DNA of 46,409 nucleotides from Acidobacteriota bacterium (GTDB taxonomy: Bacteria; Actinomycetota; AC-67). Of the stretch, positions 25,930 through 33,500 are shown piece after piece; the first letter of the stretch is position 1; every line of letters starts with the position of its first letter. Under the pieces are notes generated by a model. That model did no database searches and had not been told where the DNA came from. It saw nothing but the letters and a program-made list of their open reading frames with translations. The translations under genes and the position numbers were made by a program. The stretch is from contig JACQXY010000006.1 of NCBI GenBank assembly GCA_016208485.1, positions 1-46,409 on the forward strand, written 5' to 3'.

Positions 25930-26861
25930 CCCGGGGCCCCTCGGAGGGCGGCCTCCCTCGCCGGCCGCGCCTGCGCGAGAACGCTCGTCACGGCGAACGC
26001 CGCGAGCATGACCGCGATCTCGAGCGCCACGACGCGGCGCAGCCCCGAGAGGTCCCGCTCCGCGACGGAGAGATGCCGGAAGCGGTTGCGCGCTCCGAGC
26101 GCGGCCAAGAGCAGCAGAAGCGCGGCCTTCGCGGCCAGGAGCCGCCCGTAGGTCGTGCCGGCGAGGGCCTCCAGGTTCCCCGCTTCCCCCAGTGTCCTGA
26201 CTACTCCCGTCGCCGCAAGCGTTGCGAGCGCTCCGGCCGCAAGGGTCGAGAAGCGCCGCGCGGCGGCCGCCTTGTCTGCGTCGGGTGCGCCGCGGATGGC
26301 GAGCAGGAGGGCCACGAGCCCGCCGCCCCATGCCCCGCCTGCCAGCATGTGCGCCCACTGGACGGCAACCTTCAGCGGCGCCCCGCTTCCCTCGGCAGCG
26401 TGTCCCGAGAGGACGTGCGTCAGCATCGCGCCCGCGGCGGCTGCGCTCACGGCGGCGTTCCAGAGGCGCCGGCCCCTTCCCGATGAGACCCCGGCGGCAG
26501 TGAGCGCCGCGCAGCACGCGGCGAGGGAGACGCTTCCCCACAGCGCGGACCGGCCCGGAGGGGTGTGGAGGAACGGCCCGAGACCCAGACCCATGGCCCT
26601 CCGGCGGATCTCGGCGACCCCCGCGAGCCCGCCGGCCGCGGTGGCCCAAGCCGCCGGCGGGAGAAGTCCGGGGCGGTGCGTCGCCTGGCCCAGCAAGAGC
26701 CCGCCGCATGCGCCTCCGAACACGCAGGCGAGCCCGGTCAACAGGGCGAGCTGCGCGACGATCGCGGTCGCTCCGGGCCCCTCGCCGGCGAGCGCGACGG
26801 GCCCGGCAACCGCTCCGGCGACCACCGCGGTCAAGCCGGCCGCGACCGCCCCGGCGGCCAT
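25839..26861 (-). CDS. copD: CopD-like copper-resistance membrane protein
   Basis: Polytopic membrane protein of the CopD family, proposed to move copper across the membrane together with periplasmic CopC. 340 residues with about eight hydrophobic segments; the domain core is VAVQWAHMLAGGAWGGGLVALLL through LLAAKAALLLLLAALGARNRFR. A histidine in LTHVLSGHAAE and one in QWAHM may bind metal. It begins one base after the copC stop. The final 30 or so residues (YFEAASTRPS onward) are encoded antisense to the end of ppdK and look like read-through into that gene after loss of an earlier stop. Confidence 0.85.
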   Translation of the reverse strand: MAAGAVAAGLTAVVAGAVAGPVALAGEGPGATAIVAQLALLTGLACVFGGACGGLLLGQATHRPGLLPPAAWATAAGGLAGVAEIRRRAMGLGLGPFLHTPPGRSALWGSVSLAACCAALTAAGVSSGRGRRLWNAAVSAAAAGAMLTHVLSGHAAEGSGAPLKVAVQWAHMLAGGAWGGGLVALLLAIRGAPDADKAAAARRFSTLAAGALATLAATGVVRTLGEAGNLEALAGTTYGRLLAAKAALLLLLAALGARNRFRHLSVAERDLSGLRRVVALEIAVMLAAFAVTSVLAQARPAREAALRGAPGYFEAASTRPSAECAAASLASGTRNGEHDT

Positions 26862-26862
26862 A

Positions 26863-27576
26863 TCAGCCCGGCGGCCGGCCACGCGCGAGGAGCCAGAGTG
26901 GCACGGCAGCGAGCAGGACGGCGCCCAGCAGCAGAATCGCGATCGGGGGTCCGCGGTGAGCCCGCCCGCTTCCGGCCGCGACGGGAGCACGGCGCGAACC
27001 GGGTTGGGCCGTCGGGGTTCCCCCCCCGTCGTGCGCCCCGTGGGAGTCGTGGGGTGGCGCCGGCGCCGAGAACGAGCCGCTCGGAGTTGCGGCTGCCGTC
27101 TGGGTCGGGGCGCTCCGTGCGCCTGAGGGGCTCTCGGACGGCGCGGCCGATTCGCACGGACGGCGCGCTCCCCGGACCTTGAACGCGAACGACCCGGTCG
27201 CTGTGTGGCCGTCGGCGAGGGAGGTCGCCTGCCAGCGGACGGTGTACTCGGACGGCTCGCCGGACCGCATCCCGACCGACATGCGCAGGCCGGTGATGCG
27301 GATGTCGCCGTCGTCGACGCGCCGTTCGCAGGTGTCGAGGATCCGCATGGTCGAGCTCGGTGCGAGCGGCTCGGTGAAATCGCAGGACGCCTGGGCGGGG
27401 GCGCGGTCGAGCTCGGCGCCGTCCGCCGGCTCGCTGCGGTCGCAGACCGCATGGGCGCGAGCGGGGGCCGCGCCCACCACCGTCACCAGGATGACGAGCG
27501 CCGCGAGGAAGACCGCGGAGGGCGCTGGAGCCCTCCGCGGTCCCCGCCGCACGAGAGACACGGCGGCGGCACGCAT
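26863..27576 (-). CDS. copC: CopC-domain copper-binding exported protein
   Basis: 237 residues: signal peptide ending APARA, then the mature N-terminus HAVCDRSEPADGAEL, where the first histidine is the Cu(II) ligand of CopC proteins. The CopC beta-sandwich follows (FTEPLAPSSTMRIL, YTVRWQATSLADGHTATGSFAFKV). A long Ser/Pro/Ala/His linker (PPHDSHGAHDGGG) and a C-terminal membrane helix (PIAILLLGAVLLAAVPLWLLA) tether it. The two cysteines in VCDRS and SCDF could form a disulfide. The start shares one base with the upstream gene stop (TGATG), and copD begins one base after its own stop. Copper handling is inferred from family and neighbour. Confidence 0.88.
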   Translation of the reverse strand: MRAAAVSLVRRGPRRAPAPSAVFLAALVILVTVVGAAPARAHAVCDRSEPADGAELDRAPAQASCDFTEPLAPSSTMRILDTCERRVDDGDIRITGLRMSVGMRSGEPSEYTVRWQATSLADGHTATGSFAFKVRGARRPCESAAPSESPSGARSAPTQTAAATPSGSFSAPAPPHDSHGAHDGGGTPTAQPGSRRAPVAAGSGRAHRGPPIAILLLGAVLLAAVPLWLLARGRPPG

Positions 27577-27986
27577 CAGCACATGTGGGGGTCGGCGGTG
27601 ACCCGGAATCTCGCGCGCATGCTCGGGAAGGCAGGGTCGCCGTACGTGTAGTTGCCCTTCGGGAGCTTGTGGCACGCGTCCACGGTCTCGCCCGTCGCCA
27701 CGGTCGCGAGCTGGATGCCCACGGTGTCCGCGGGCCCGGCGGTGATCGCCAGCGTGTGGGTCACGGGATCGGCGTTGAAGAAGATGAACATCCCATCCGT
27801 GGCCGGTCCGTTGTCGACGCACTGGGTTGGCACGGCGCCGAGCGCGTTCGCGCAACTTCCCGGGACGATCTGGTACCCGGCGATGAACACGTTCGTGTGG
27901 GCCAGGGCGGGCGCTGGGAGGATCAGGATCGGCGCCATCAGCAGAGCCGGGACGGCGCGAATGAGCGCACGTTGGCATGCACGCAT
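27576..27986 (-). CDS. Exported cupredoxin-like protein of the copper operon
   Basis: 136 residues with signal peptide (to LPAPALA) and a mature start HTNVFIAGYQ. The C-terminal half has a cupredoxin outline: PVTHTLAITAG, then LPKGNYTYGDPAFPSMRARFRVT, similar to the GxYxYxC...H..M..G loop of blue copper proteins. However, the ligand cysteine and histidine are replaced (YGDPAFPSM), while a CH pair and a terminal C lie elsewhere. Four cysteines in total suggest disulfides. ATG 27986 has GGAAGGAG upstream. It is translationally coupled to copC, so a metal or redox role is likely but the type 1 copper site is not intact. Confidence 0.6.
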   Translation of the reverse strand: MRACQRALIRAVPALLMAPILILPAPALAHTNVFIAGYQIVPGSCANALGAVPTQCVDNGPATDGMFIFFNADPVTHTLAITAGPADTVGIQLATVATGETVDACHKLPKGNYTYGDPAFPSMRARFRVTADPHMC

Positions 27987-28055
27987 GTCGGTCTCCTTCC
28001 TCGCGCACCGGGGCGCGAGATCGTCGTCGGTCGCGCCCGCTTGGGGGCGGGCGGT

Positions 28056-28661
28056 CTAGGCGACTCGAGGGCGAGGAGGACCGCGCGCGGGAAGAGGGCC
28101 CCCGCGGTGGCCGCGCGGTGCTGAGACGGAGGTGATGGGAGGCCGCGGCGGGCGCGCCGAGGATGGCCACGATCGCGTGGGACCGGCTGCCAGCTCGCCG
28201 AGGCGGCGCAGCCCGGCGAGAGCCCCGGCCGCTACCGCGGCCGCGGCAAGCTGGAGCACGACGCCGAGCCCCATAAGCCACCTGCTCACCGGGTGCGCGA
28301 GCGAGGGAGCGGCGTGGGAGCGCTCGAGGAGCTGCAACAGCACGCATCCGCTGGCCTGGATGATCGCCAGCCAGGCGAACGCCCCTCCGAGCCGAAGCCG
28401 GCTCCGGCCGCTTCCCCGCGCGCAGCCGACGCGCAGCGCGGCGACCGCGGCGGCAAGGACTCCGGCCACCGCGAGAGGCGCCGCGGTCGGCACCCATCCG
28501 GCCGTTGTGTGCGCCGGGCCGTGGCCGCCTGCAGAGTGGAGCGTTGAGAGGAGCGCGTGAGCGCCGAGTAGCCCGGCGCTCGCCGCGCCGCCGATGGCGA
28601 TCGCTCCCCATGCGGGCGCGCCGGCGACGGCCGTTCGCCCCATCGACTTGCCCTTGTTCAC
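28056..28661 (-). CDS. Membrane protein of unknown function in the copper operon
   Basis: About 201 residues from GTG 28661 (GGGGG five bases upstream); ATG 28643 is an alternative. Four hydrophobic segments are visible (AWGAIAIGGAASAGLLGAHALL, APLAVAGVLAAAVAALRV, GGAFAWLAIIQASGCVLLQLL, GLGVVLQLAAAAVAAGALAGL) with a histidine-rich loop STLHSAGGHGPAHTT between the first two. The tail is basic and Pro-rich. I do not recognise a family. It lies 69 bases upstream of the cupredoxin-like gene on the same strand and is probably the first gene of the copC-copD operon; the loop histidines could bind metal. Confidence 0.6.
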   Translation of the reverse strand: MNKGKSMGRTAVAGAPAWGAIAIGGAASAGLLGAHALLSTLHSAGGHGPAHTTAGWVPTAAPLAVAGVLAAAVAALRVGCARGSGRSRLRLGGAFAWLAIIQASGCVLLQLLERSHAAPSLAHPVSRWLMGLGVVLQLAAAAVAAGALAGLRRLGELAAGPTRSWPSSARPPRPPITSVSAPRGHRGGPLPARGPPRPRVA

Positions 28662-28707
28662 ACGACCCCCGATCGAGCGGCGCGCGCCAAACTGAGAGAA
28701 CGAAAAC

Positions 28708-28729
28708 GCCTCACCCGCTTGGGTGAGGC
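28708..28729 (-). terminator. Intrinsic-terminator hairpin, minus orientation
   Basis: GCCTCACCC-4 nt-GGGTGAGGC is a perfect 9-bp stem. Read on the minus strand it is followed by GTTTTCGTTCTC, a T-rich tail. It lies 47 bases before the first gene of the minus-strand copper operon. No intact minus-strand gene lies immediately to its right, so it ends an unknown transcript or acts as a leader attenuator. Confidence 0.6.
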
Positions 28730-29106
28730 ATCTCGGCCTCACGAGCCACAAGGCTCGGCCACCGCTCAGGATACATGGGGGGCTCGAGCGAGATCAACAG
28801 GCAGGCGGGCATCCCAAGGGTCTCGGCAACAACCGGGTCGCGGATCTCATCTCCGTGAGCCGGTCGCAGCCCTCGCGGTGGCGCGCGGGGCGGGAGGGAC
28901 TGGGGCCGGAGAGCCACCGGCGCGTCCTAGATCTCGACTATGTGGTGGCGCGCCTCCTCCAGTTGTACCCGCGGGAGCAGGATGAGATCTGGCTGACCTC
29001 CCACAATGCCCACCTCGGCGCGCGACCCGTCGACGTTTTGCGTCTGCGCGGCGCCGAGTCCGTCGTCGCCGCGATCGACGCCGAGGCCGAAGGCGCCTAC
29101 GCGTAA
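28723..29106 (+). CDS. Xre/MbcA-type antitoxin of a RES toxin
   Basis: Antitoxin with a degenerate HTH and the C-terminal toxin-binding domain (DUF2384-like). Diagnostic parts: LGNNRVADLISVSRSQPSRWRAGREGLGPESHRRVLDLDYVVARLLQLYP, then NAHLGARPVDVLRLRGAESVVAAIDAEAEGAYA. The conserved part starts near residue 36. The first 35 residues do not resemble the family, and the only in-frame start (GTG 28723) lies inside a terminator hairpin without a ribosome site, so the 5' end may be replaced. The toxin gene follows after 48 bases. Such antitoxins neutralise the toxin and repress the operon. Confidence 0.8.
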   Translation: MRHLGLTSHKARPPLRIHGGLERDQQAGGHPKGLGNNRVADLISVSRSQPSRWRAGREGLGPESHRRVLDLDYVVARLLQLYPREQDEIWLTSHNAHLGARPVDVLRLRGAESVVAAIDAEAEGAYA

Positions 29107-29154
29107 GGGGCCGGACGGCCGAGGCGCCCCGCAACCGTCGAGCCTTCCCCCGGG

Positions 29155-29742
29155 ATGAGCGCCGAGCCCTCCAGTCGAGCGGCGCGGCTCTACCGCGTGT
29201 TCCCCTGGCTGCCGGGGGCGCGCGCCGGGGATCCGGGCCATCCGCCGTACGTTCCTCGACCGCAGGGGGCCGGCCGGATCAACAACCCCGAGGCTTATCT
29301 CGTCCTGTACGCGTCGGACTCCCCGGTCGGAGCCGTCGCCGAGGCGTTCGGCAATCACTCGGTGTGGACGGAGCATCTGCTCGCCGGGCGCCGGGACATG
29401 CCTCGCAGCCGGATGGCTCTGGCTGCCTACGAGATCGGGGCGCCGGTACTCGATCTCGACGACCCCGCGGTCCTGCGCGCGCGCGGGTTGCGACCGTCGC
29501 GCGTCGTCACCAGGGACCGGCCGCGCACCCAGCGATGGGCGCTCGACCTCTTCCGCGAGAGGAGATGGGCGGGCCTGCGCTGGTGGTCCTACTACGATCC
29601 CGATTGGGGCTCCCACGGGGTGTGGGACCCGGCGTGTCTGGTGCTTGCGGAGGTAGTACCGCTGACCGCGGATCATCCGGCCTTGGTTGATGCCCTCCGC
29701 ATCCTTCACCGTCCGTGGGGCAAGCGTGGGAGCGAGAGATAG
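29155..29742 (+). CDS. RES-domain toxin (MbcT-like)
   Basis: Toxin of the RES-Xre family; characterised members degrade NAD+ by phosphorolysis or modify targets by ADP-ribosylation, arresting growth. The 195 residues show the RES order: RLYRVFPW, GAGRINNPEAYLVLYASDSPVGAVAEAFG (the R-x-[YS]-E pattern that gives the domain its name), then a variable middle with RWAGLRWWSYYDPDWGSHGVWD. ATG 29155 lacks a strong Shine-Dalgarno sequence. It follows the antitoxin on the same strand. The gene appears intact, so a functional antitoxin would be expected. Confidence 0.85.
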   Translation: MSAEPSSRAARLYRVFPWLPGARAGDPGHPPYVPRPQGAGRINNPEAYLVLYASDSPVGAVAEAFGNHSVWTEHLLAGRRDMPRSRMALAAYEIGAPVLDLDDPAVLRARGLRPSRVVTRDRPRTQRWALDLFRERRWAGLRWWSYYDPDWGSHGVWDPACLVLAEVVPLTADHPALVDALRILHRPWGKRGSER

Positions 29743-29793
29743 GGAGCGATTCCTCCCATCCAGGCGCCGCCCGCCGCCGGAGGTGGGATCCGG

Positions 29794-29929
29794 TATCATG
29801 ACCGGGATCGAGCCGGGTCTGCTCTTTCTCCTCAAGTCCGGCTCCAGGCAGTCGAGTCTGATAGCGGGTCGGCTCGTTCAAGGGTCTGAGGGCTCAAGCG
29901 GCAGCTGCGCCCCGGCCCGATCCAGGAGG
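29794..29929 (+). promoter_or_regulatory. Candidate promoter and leader of the MFS gene
   Basis: TATCAT (29794-29799) is a possible -10, giving a leader of about 130 bases with no gene. Near its end GGGCTCAAGC (29890-29899) and a GCCCC stretch can pair, just before AGGAGG (29924-29929). The same 10-mer and layout occur upstream of rpoD (36271-36280). I recognise no known riboswitch in it. Confidence 0.35.
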
Positions 29930-29932
29930 CGA

Positions 29933-31201
29933 ATGAAGCTCTTCCGTCGCATGCTCCGCGCGCGGGCCCTGCCCCCGGGCAGGGACTTCCGGCGTCTCTG
30001 CGTCTCTCAGGTCTTCGGCGGTCTCGGGGAGTGGCTGGCGACTCTCGCGCTGATCGCGCTCGTGTGGGACCGCACGCACTCGGCGCTCGCCTCCGGGGTC
30101 ATCCTCGCGTTCCGGATTCTTCCGGCCGCTCTGGTCGGGTCCTTCCTCGGCGCGCTCGTCGACCGCCTCGACCGCCGGCGCGTGCTCGTCGTCTGCACGG
30201 CCGGGCGCGCGTGCGTCTACGGCGCGTTGCCGCTCGTCGGCGGTGTGGCGCCGGTGCTCGGCCTCGCACTCGTCGCCGAGATCGCCTCGATCGCCTACAT
30301 CGCCGCGCGCGACGCGACCTTGCCGCGGATGGTGCCGGCCGGATCGCTGCCGGCCGCGAACGCGATCTCGATGGGATCCGGCTACGGCGCGATGCCGCTC
30401 GGCTCGGGGCTCTTCGCCCTCATCACCTGGTTGGGCGGGAGGCGCGCGGTGTCGCTGTCGCTCTTCGCCGCCGCCGCGATGCTCGGAGTCGCCACGCTCT
30501 TGATCGGTCGGGTGCGCGCCTCCGCCTGCGCCTCTCATCCGACTTCCGAGGAAGGGAGTGCCGAGCGGGACCCGCGCTCCGGGCGCGCCGCGCTCCGCGC
30601 GCTCTTTCGGGAGGACCCGGTTCTGCGGCGGCTCGCTCTCGGCGCCGGGATAGCGGCGACGGGGGGAGGGGCGATTATCACCCTCGGGCTCTCCTACGTC
30701 CGCGAGACCCTGCACGCGGGCCCCGGCGCTTATAGCGGCCTGCTTACGACCTTCTGCCTTGGCGCCGTGGCCGGCGTGGTCACCGTCCAGCGAGCCCGGC
30801 GCCACCTGCCCCGCCTGTTCAACATCGGGGTCGGCGCGATGGGCGCGATCCTGCTCGGAATGGCGCTGTACCCGTCCACGGCGATGGGCTACGGCATGGG
30901 ATTCGCATTCGGGGGGGCTTTCGTCTCGACCTTCCTCGGCGGCATCACGATCTTGCAAGACCGGGTTCACGACTCGGTGCGCGGCCGCGCCTTCGCGATC
31001 GCCCACTCGGGGCTTCGGGTCGGCGCGGTGGCGATGGGGATCCTCGCCGCCTGGGGCGCGAAATCGCTCGGGAGCGGACCCCACGTCGTCGCCGGCCTGA
31101 GCCTGGACGGCACCCAGCTCGTGCTCGCCGCGGCCGGGATCCTTCTCGCCGCCGGCGGGACCCTTCTCCTCCGCCCCGCGGTGCGCGCCGCGCGCGCGTA
31201 G
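29933..31201 (+). CDS. MFS transporter (DHA3-like drug/siderophore exporter)
   Basis: Proton-coupled exporter of the major facilitator superfamily, MFS_3 type. The 422 residues have about 10-12 membrane segments. The N-terminal family signature is FRRLCVSQVFGGLGEWLATLALIALVWD, followed by the loop-2 motif GALVDRLDRRRVLVV. A cytoplasmic loop (about 195-225) divides two halves, and the second half has GGAFVSTFLGGITILQDRVHDSVRGRAFAI. ATG 29933 is three bases after AGGAGG, a short spacing. The frame is open 246 bases upstream, but that part has no membrane character. The transported compound is unknown. Confidence 0.85.
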   Translation: MKLFRRMLRARALPPGRDFRRLCVSQVFGGLGEWLATLALIALVWDRTHSALASGVILAFRILPAALVGSFLGALVDRLDRRRVLVVCTAGRACVYGALPLVGGVAPVLGLALVAEIASIAYIAARDATLPRMVPAGSLPAANAISMGSGYGAMPLGSGLFALITWLGGRRAVSLSLFAAAAMLGVATLLIGRVRASACASHPTSEEGSAERDPRSGRAALRALFREDPVLRRLALGAGIAATGGGAIITLGLSYVRETLHAGPGAYSGLLTTFCLGAVAGVVTVQRARRHLPRLFNIGVGAMGAILLGMALYPSTAMGYGMGFAFGGAFVSTFLGGITILQDRVHDSVRGRAFAIAHSGLRVGAVAMGILAAWGAKSLGSGPHVVAGLSLDGTQLVLAAAGILLAAGGTLLLRPAVRAARA

Positions 31202-31354
31202 GCGCGCGCCCGGACCGATCCTTCCAGTTTGACCCACTCCAGGCTCTCGGAATTCACTGAAGCGGGAGCAGGGGATCGGGAAGAATCGTCGAACACCTAC
31301 CCAGGCGGGCCGGGTGGTGGGGTGGCCGGACAACCCCCCAAGAGGAGGTGCGCC

Positions 31355-32500
31355 ATGCGCGCGCTGGTAGGTCTTGCGTTGGTTCTCGCGCTGGCGGTCG
31401 CGGCAGTGCCCGCGGGCGCCGACATCGCTCCCACGAGCGACGCGGCGGCTCTCGCGGCCGCGATGACGGTGGACCCGAGCTGGGTCGTGGGGGCCGCGTT
31501 CGAAGCGCTGCCGCCGGCCGGCACCCCGCACGCGGTCGCCGACAGCGCCCTCGGCGGGTTCCCGGTCAACGGCTCCACGTACGCGATCCTCACTTCGGGG
31601 GACGCGGGGCTCGCCGATGACCCCAACAACGAGGGCTTTGCGGGCGCCAATCTCGGCGGGGGAAACGTCCGTGGAGACACCGACTACGACGTCTCGGTCC
31701 TGCGGGTGGACCTCGACGTGCCGGCGCCGAAGAATTGCGCCCGACTCCTGTTCCGATTCCTGTCCGAGGAGTACCCCGAGTGGGTCGGGAGCTCTTACAA
31801 CGATGCCTTCATCGCCGAGCTGAACGCCTCGACCTGGACGACGAGCGGCAGCACGATCTCGGCGCCCAGCAACTTCGCCTTCGATGTGGCGGGCGACGTC
31901 GTGAGCATCAACAGCACCGGAGTGACTGGGATGACCGCCGACAACGCGACCGGGACCACCTACGACGGGGCCACGGCGCTGCTGGCGGCGGCGAGCCCGA
32001 TCCCGGCAGGCGATAACAACGGCGCCTTGCCGGGGAACACCTCTCTGTACCTGTCGATCTTCGATCAGGGGGATCAAATCCTGGACTCGGCCGTGTTCCT
32101 CGACGGCGTCGCGATTGGTTTCGTCCCCGATCCGGGCACGCAATGCCAGCCGGGGGCGAAGCTGCCGACGAGTCTCGTCGCCAACCCGGCCATCGCGGAG
32201 ATCCCGGGACAGGTCTTCCTGCCGAACCTGAGTGCGCGCCTCACCGACACGTTCAGCGAAGGCCCGCTCGACGGGGAGACCATCGAGTTCTACGCGACCA
32301 GCGCGGTCACCGGCGAGACCTCCCTCGTCTGCGCTGCCTCGACGAATCCGGACGGGGTGGCGAGCTGCGGCGGGGTCCTCGAGGAGGCCACGGCCGCGCT
32401 AGGGCTCGGGTATCTCGCGGTCTTCGCGGGAGACGACGAGCATCTGGGGGCGACCGGCGAAGGTACTCTCGTGCGCGTGATGGGGACCGACGTGCCGTAA
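31355..32500 (+). CDS. Secreted choice-of-anchor L domain protein
   Basis: 381-residue extracellular protein. Signal peptide MRALVGLALVLALAVAAVPAGA; then a choice-of-anchor-L domain (about 30-260) with the hallmark FRFLSEEYPEWVGSSYNDAF and late SLYLSIFDQGDQILDSAVFLDGV. The C-terminal 100 residues form an immunoglobulin-like domain (AEIPGQVFLPNLSARLTDTF, GETSLVCAASTNPDGVASC). The domain occurs in surface and biofilm proteins, but no anchor is visible here. ATG 31355 has AGAGGAGG six bases upstream; TTGACC at 31229 may be a -35. A strong hairpin follows the stop. Confidence 0.85.
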   Translation: MRALVGLALVLALAVAAVPAGADIAPTSDAAALAAAMTVDPSWVVGAAFEALPPAGTPHAVADSALGGFPVNGSTYAILTSGDAGLADDPNNEGFAGANLGGGNVRGDTDYDVSVLRVDLDVPAPKNCARLLFRFLSEEYPEWVGSSYNDAFIAELNASTWTTSGSTISAPSNFAFDVAGDVVSINSTGVTGMTADNATGTTYDGATALLAAASPIPAGDNNGALPGNTSLYLSIFDQGDQILDSAVFLDGVAIGFVPDPGTQCQPGAKLPTSLVANPAIAEIPGQVFLPNLSARLTDTFSEGPLDGETIEFYATSAVTGETSLVCAASTNPDGVASCGGVLEEATAALGLGYLAVFAGDDEHLGATGEGTLVRVMGTDVP

Positions 32501-32516
32501 CTGGCTTGGGGCGAAG

Positions 32517-32541
32517 CGGGGCCGGCCCGGTGCCGGCCCCG
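32517..32541 (+). terminator. 10-bp GC hairpin after the anchor-L gene
   Basis: CGGGGCCGGC-CCGGT-GCCGGCCCCG, a perfect 10-bp stem with 5-base loop, 16 bases past the stop codon. No T-run follows, but the position and stability fit a 3'-end hairpin for the secreted-protein gene. Confidence 0.6.
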
Positions 32542-32597
32542 CGGGTCCTTCGGGAACGGTGTCTCAGGGAAATCCAAGGTGCCCTTCGGGCTCGGCG

Positions 32598-32631
32598 TTG
32601 ACATTGCCAGCGCATGCAAGTATGTTTTGCA
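32598..32631 (+). promoter_or_regulatory. Near-consensus promoter and operator of vapBC
   Basis: TTGACA (32598-32603), exactly 17 bases, then TATGTT (32621-32626). Transcription would start about 32633, the first base of the vapB ATG, so the message should be leaderless. TGCAA (32615-32619) and TTGCA (32627-32631) form an inverted repeat that straddles the -10, as expected for an autoregulatory VapB operator. Confidence 0.75.
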
Positions 32632-32632
32632 C

Positions 32633-32863
32633 ATGTCGCGCATGGTGCAGGTCCGGAATGTGCCGGACGATCTCCACCGCACTCTCAAGGCCCGGGCGGC
32701 ACTCGCTGGGATGTCGCTCTCGGACTTCCTGCTGGCCGAGATGCGGCGTGTCGCCGAGCGCCCGACGCGCGAGGAGACCCTCGAGCGGATTCGGCGCCGG
32801 GGTCGCGCGCGGGTGCGCACCCCGGCCGCGGACGTGATCCGCTCCGAGCGGGACACGAGATGA
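32633..32863 (+). CDS. vapB: VapB/FitA-type antitoxin
   Basis: 76-residue ribbon-helix-helix antitoxin of the FitA-like VapB group: MVQVRNVPDDLHRTLKARAALAGMSLSDFLLAEMRRVAERP is the RHH DNA-binding half, and the basic C-terminus (RIRRRGRARVRTPAADVIRSERDTR) would wrap the toxin. ATG 32633 coincides with the predicted transcription start; ATG 32642 is an in-frame alternative. The ATGA overlap with vapC gives coupled translation. It should bind the TGCAA-N7-TTGCA repeat in its own promoter. Confidence 0.88.
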   Translation: MSRMVQVRNVPDDLHRTLKARAALAGMSLSDFLLAEMRRVAERPTREETLERIRRRGRARVRTPAADVIRSERDTR

Positions 32864-33291
32864 TCGTGCTCGACGCCTCGGCGGCGATCGAGCTGGTGCT
32901 CGACACCGAAGCGGGCGAGGCAGTCGCGCGACGCATCGCCGACCCGGGGGAGTCGCTGCACGCGCCGCACCTGATCGACTTGGAGGTCGCGCAGGCTCTC
33001 CGGCGCTACTCGAGGGAGGGGCAGGTGTCCCACGCGCGAGCGCGTCACGCGCTCGAGGATTTCGGCGACCTGGACGTCGAGCGCTACCCTCATCACGACT
33101 TGCTGCCGCGCATCTGGGAGCTTCGAGGCGGGGTCACGGCCTACGACGCGGCCTATCTGGCGCTCGCGGAGGCTCTTCGGGCCCCCCTGCTGACGCTGGA
33201 CGCGCGGCTCGCGCGCGCTCGGGGGCATTCCGCGCGCCTGGAGCTTGTGGCGTCGCGCAACCGAAGGGCGGGGAGGTCGCAAGAGCCGTAG
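32860..33291 (+). CDS. vapC: VapC PIN-domain ribonuclease toxin
   Basis: PIN-domain endoribonuclease toxin held inactive by VapB. All four acidic active-site residues are present in the 143-residue product: D5 (MIVLDASAAIE), E42 (LIDLEVAQAL), D96 (TAYDAAYLALAE) and D114 (LLTLDARLARA). VapCs typically cut tRNA or rRNA loops; the target here is unknown. ATG 32860 overlaps the vapB stop by four bases. A 209-base gap before dgt separates it from the replication genes. Confidence 0.9.
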   Translation: MIVLDASAAIELVLDTEAGEAVARRIADPGESLHAPHLIDLEVAQALRRYSREGQVSHARARHALEDFGDLDVERYPHHDLLPRIWELRGGVTAYDAAYLALAEALRAPLLTLDARLARARGHSARLELVASRNRRAGRSQEP

Positions 33292-33373
33292 CTCCGCGGC
33301 CCTCGCCGGCCTCCGAGCGAGTCTCCCGCCGACCGGCCGTGCCGTCGGTCGTCTCGGCGCAACTTTCCCGCCT

Positions 33374-33460
33374 TTGACCGCGCGCGCCGCGCGCCCCTAC
33401 CCTTGTGGCGCCTTCCTCCCGAATCGCGCGTCCTTTGACGTCGCACCGCGCTGCTACTCT
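33374..33460 (+). promoter_or_regulatory. Tandem promoters of the dgt-dnaG-rpoD cluster
   Basis: P1: TTGACC (33374-33379), 18 bases, TACCCT (33398-33403). P2: TTGACG (33435-33440), 14 bases, TACTCT (33455-33460). Both share CCTTTGAC and CTACnCT. P2 spacing is short, so P1 is the better housekeeping promoter and P2 could serve another sigma factor. Confidence 0.45.
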
Positions 33461-33500
33461 CGTTGAGAGGGGACCGGGCTCGGCCCCGGTCGGGAGGGGC

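Noticed and set aside
29794..29932. Known riboswitch in the MFS leader
   Set aside because: No match to conserved cores of guanidine, fluoride, SAM, cobalamin or yybP-ykoY elements by eye; kept only as an unassigned leader.
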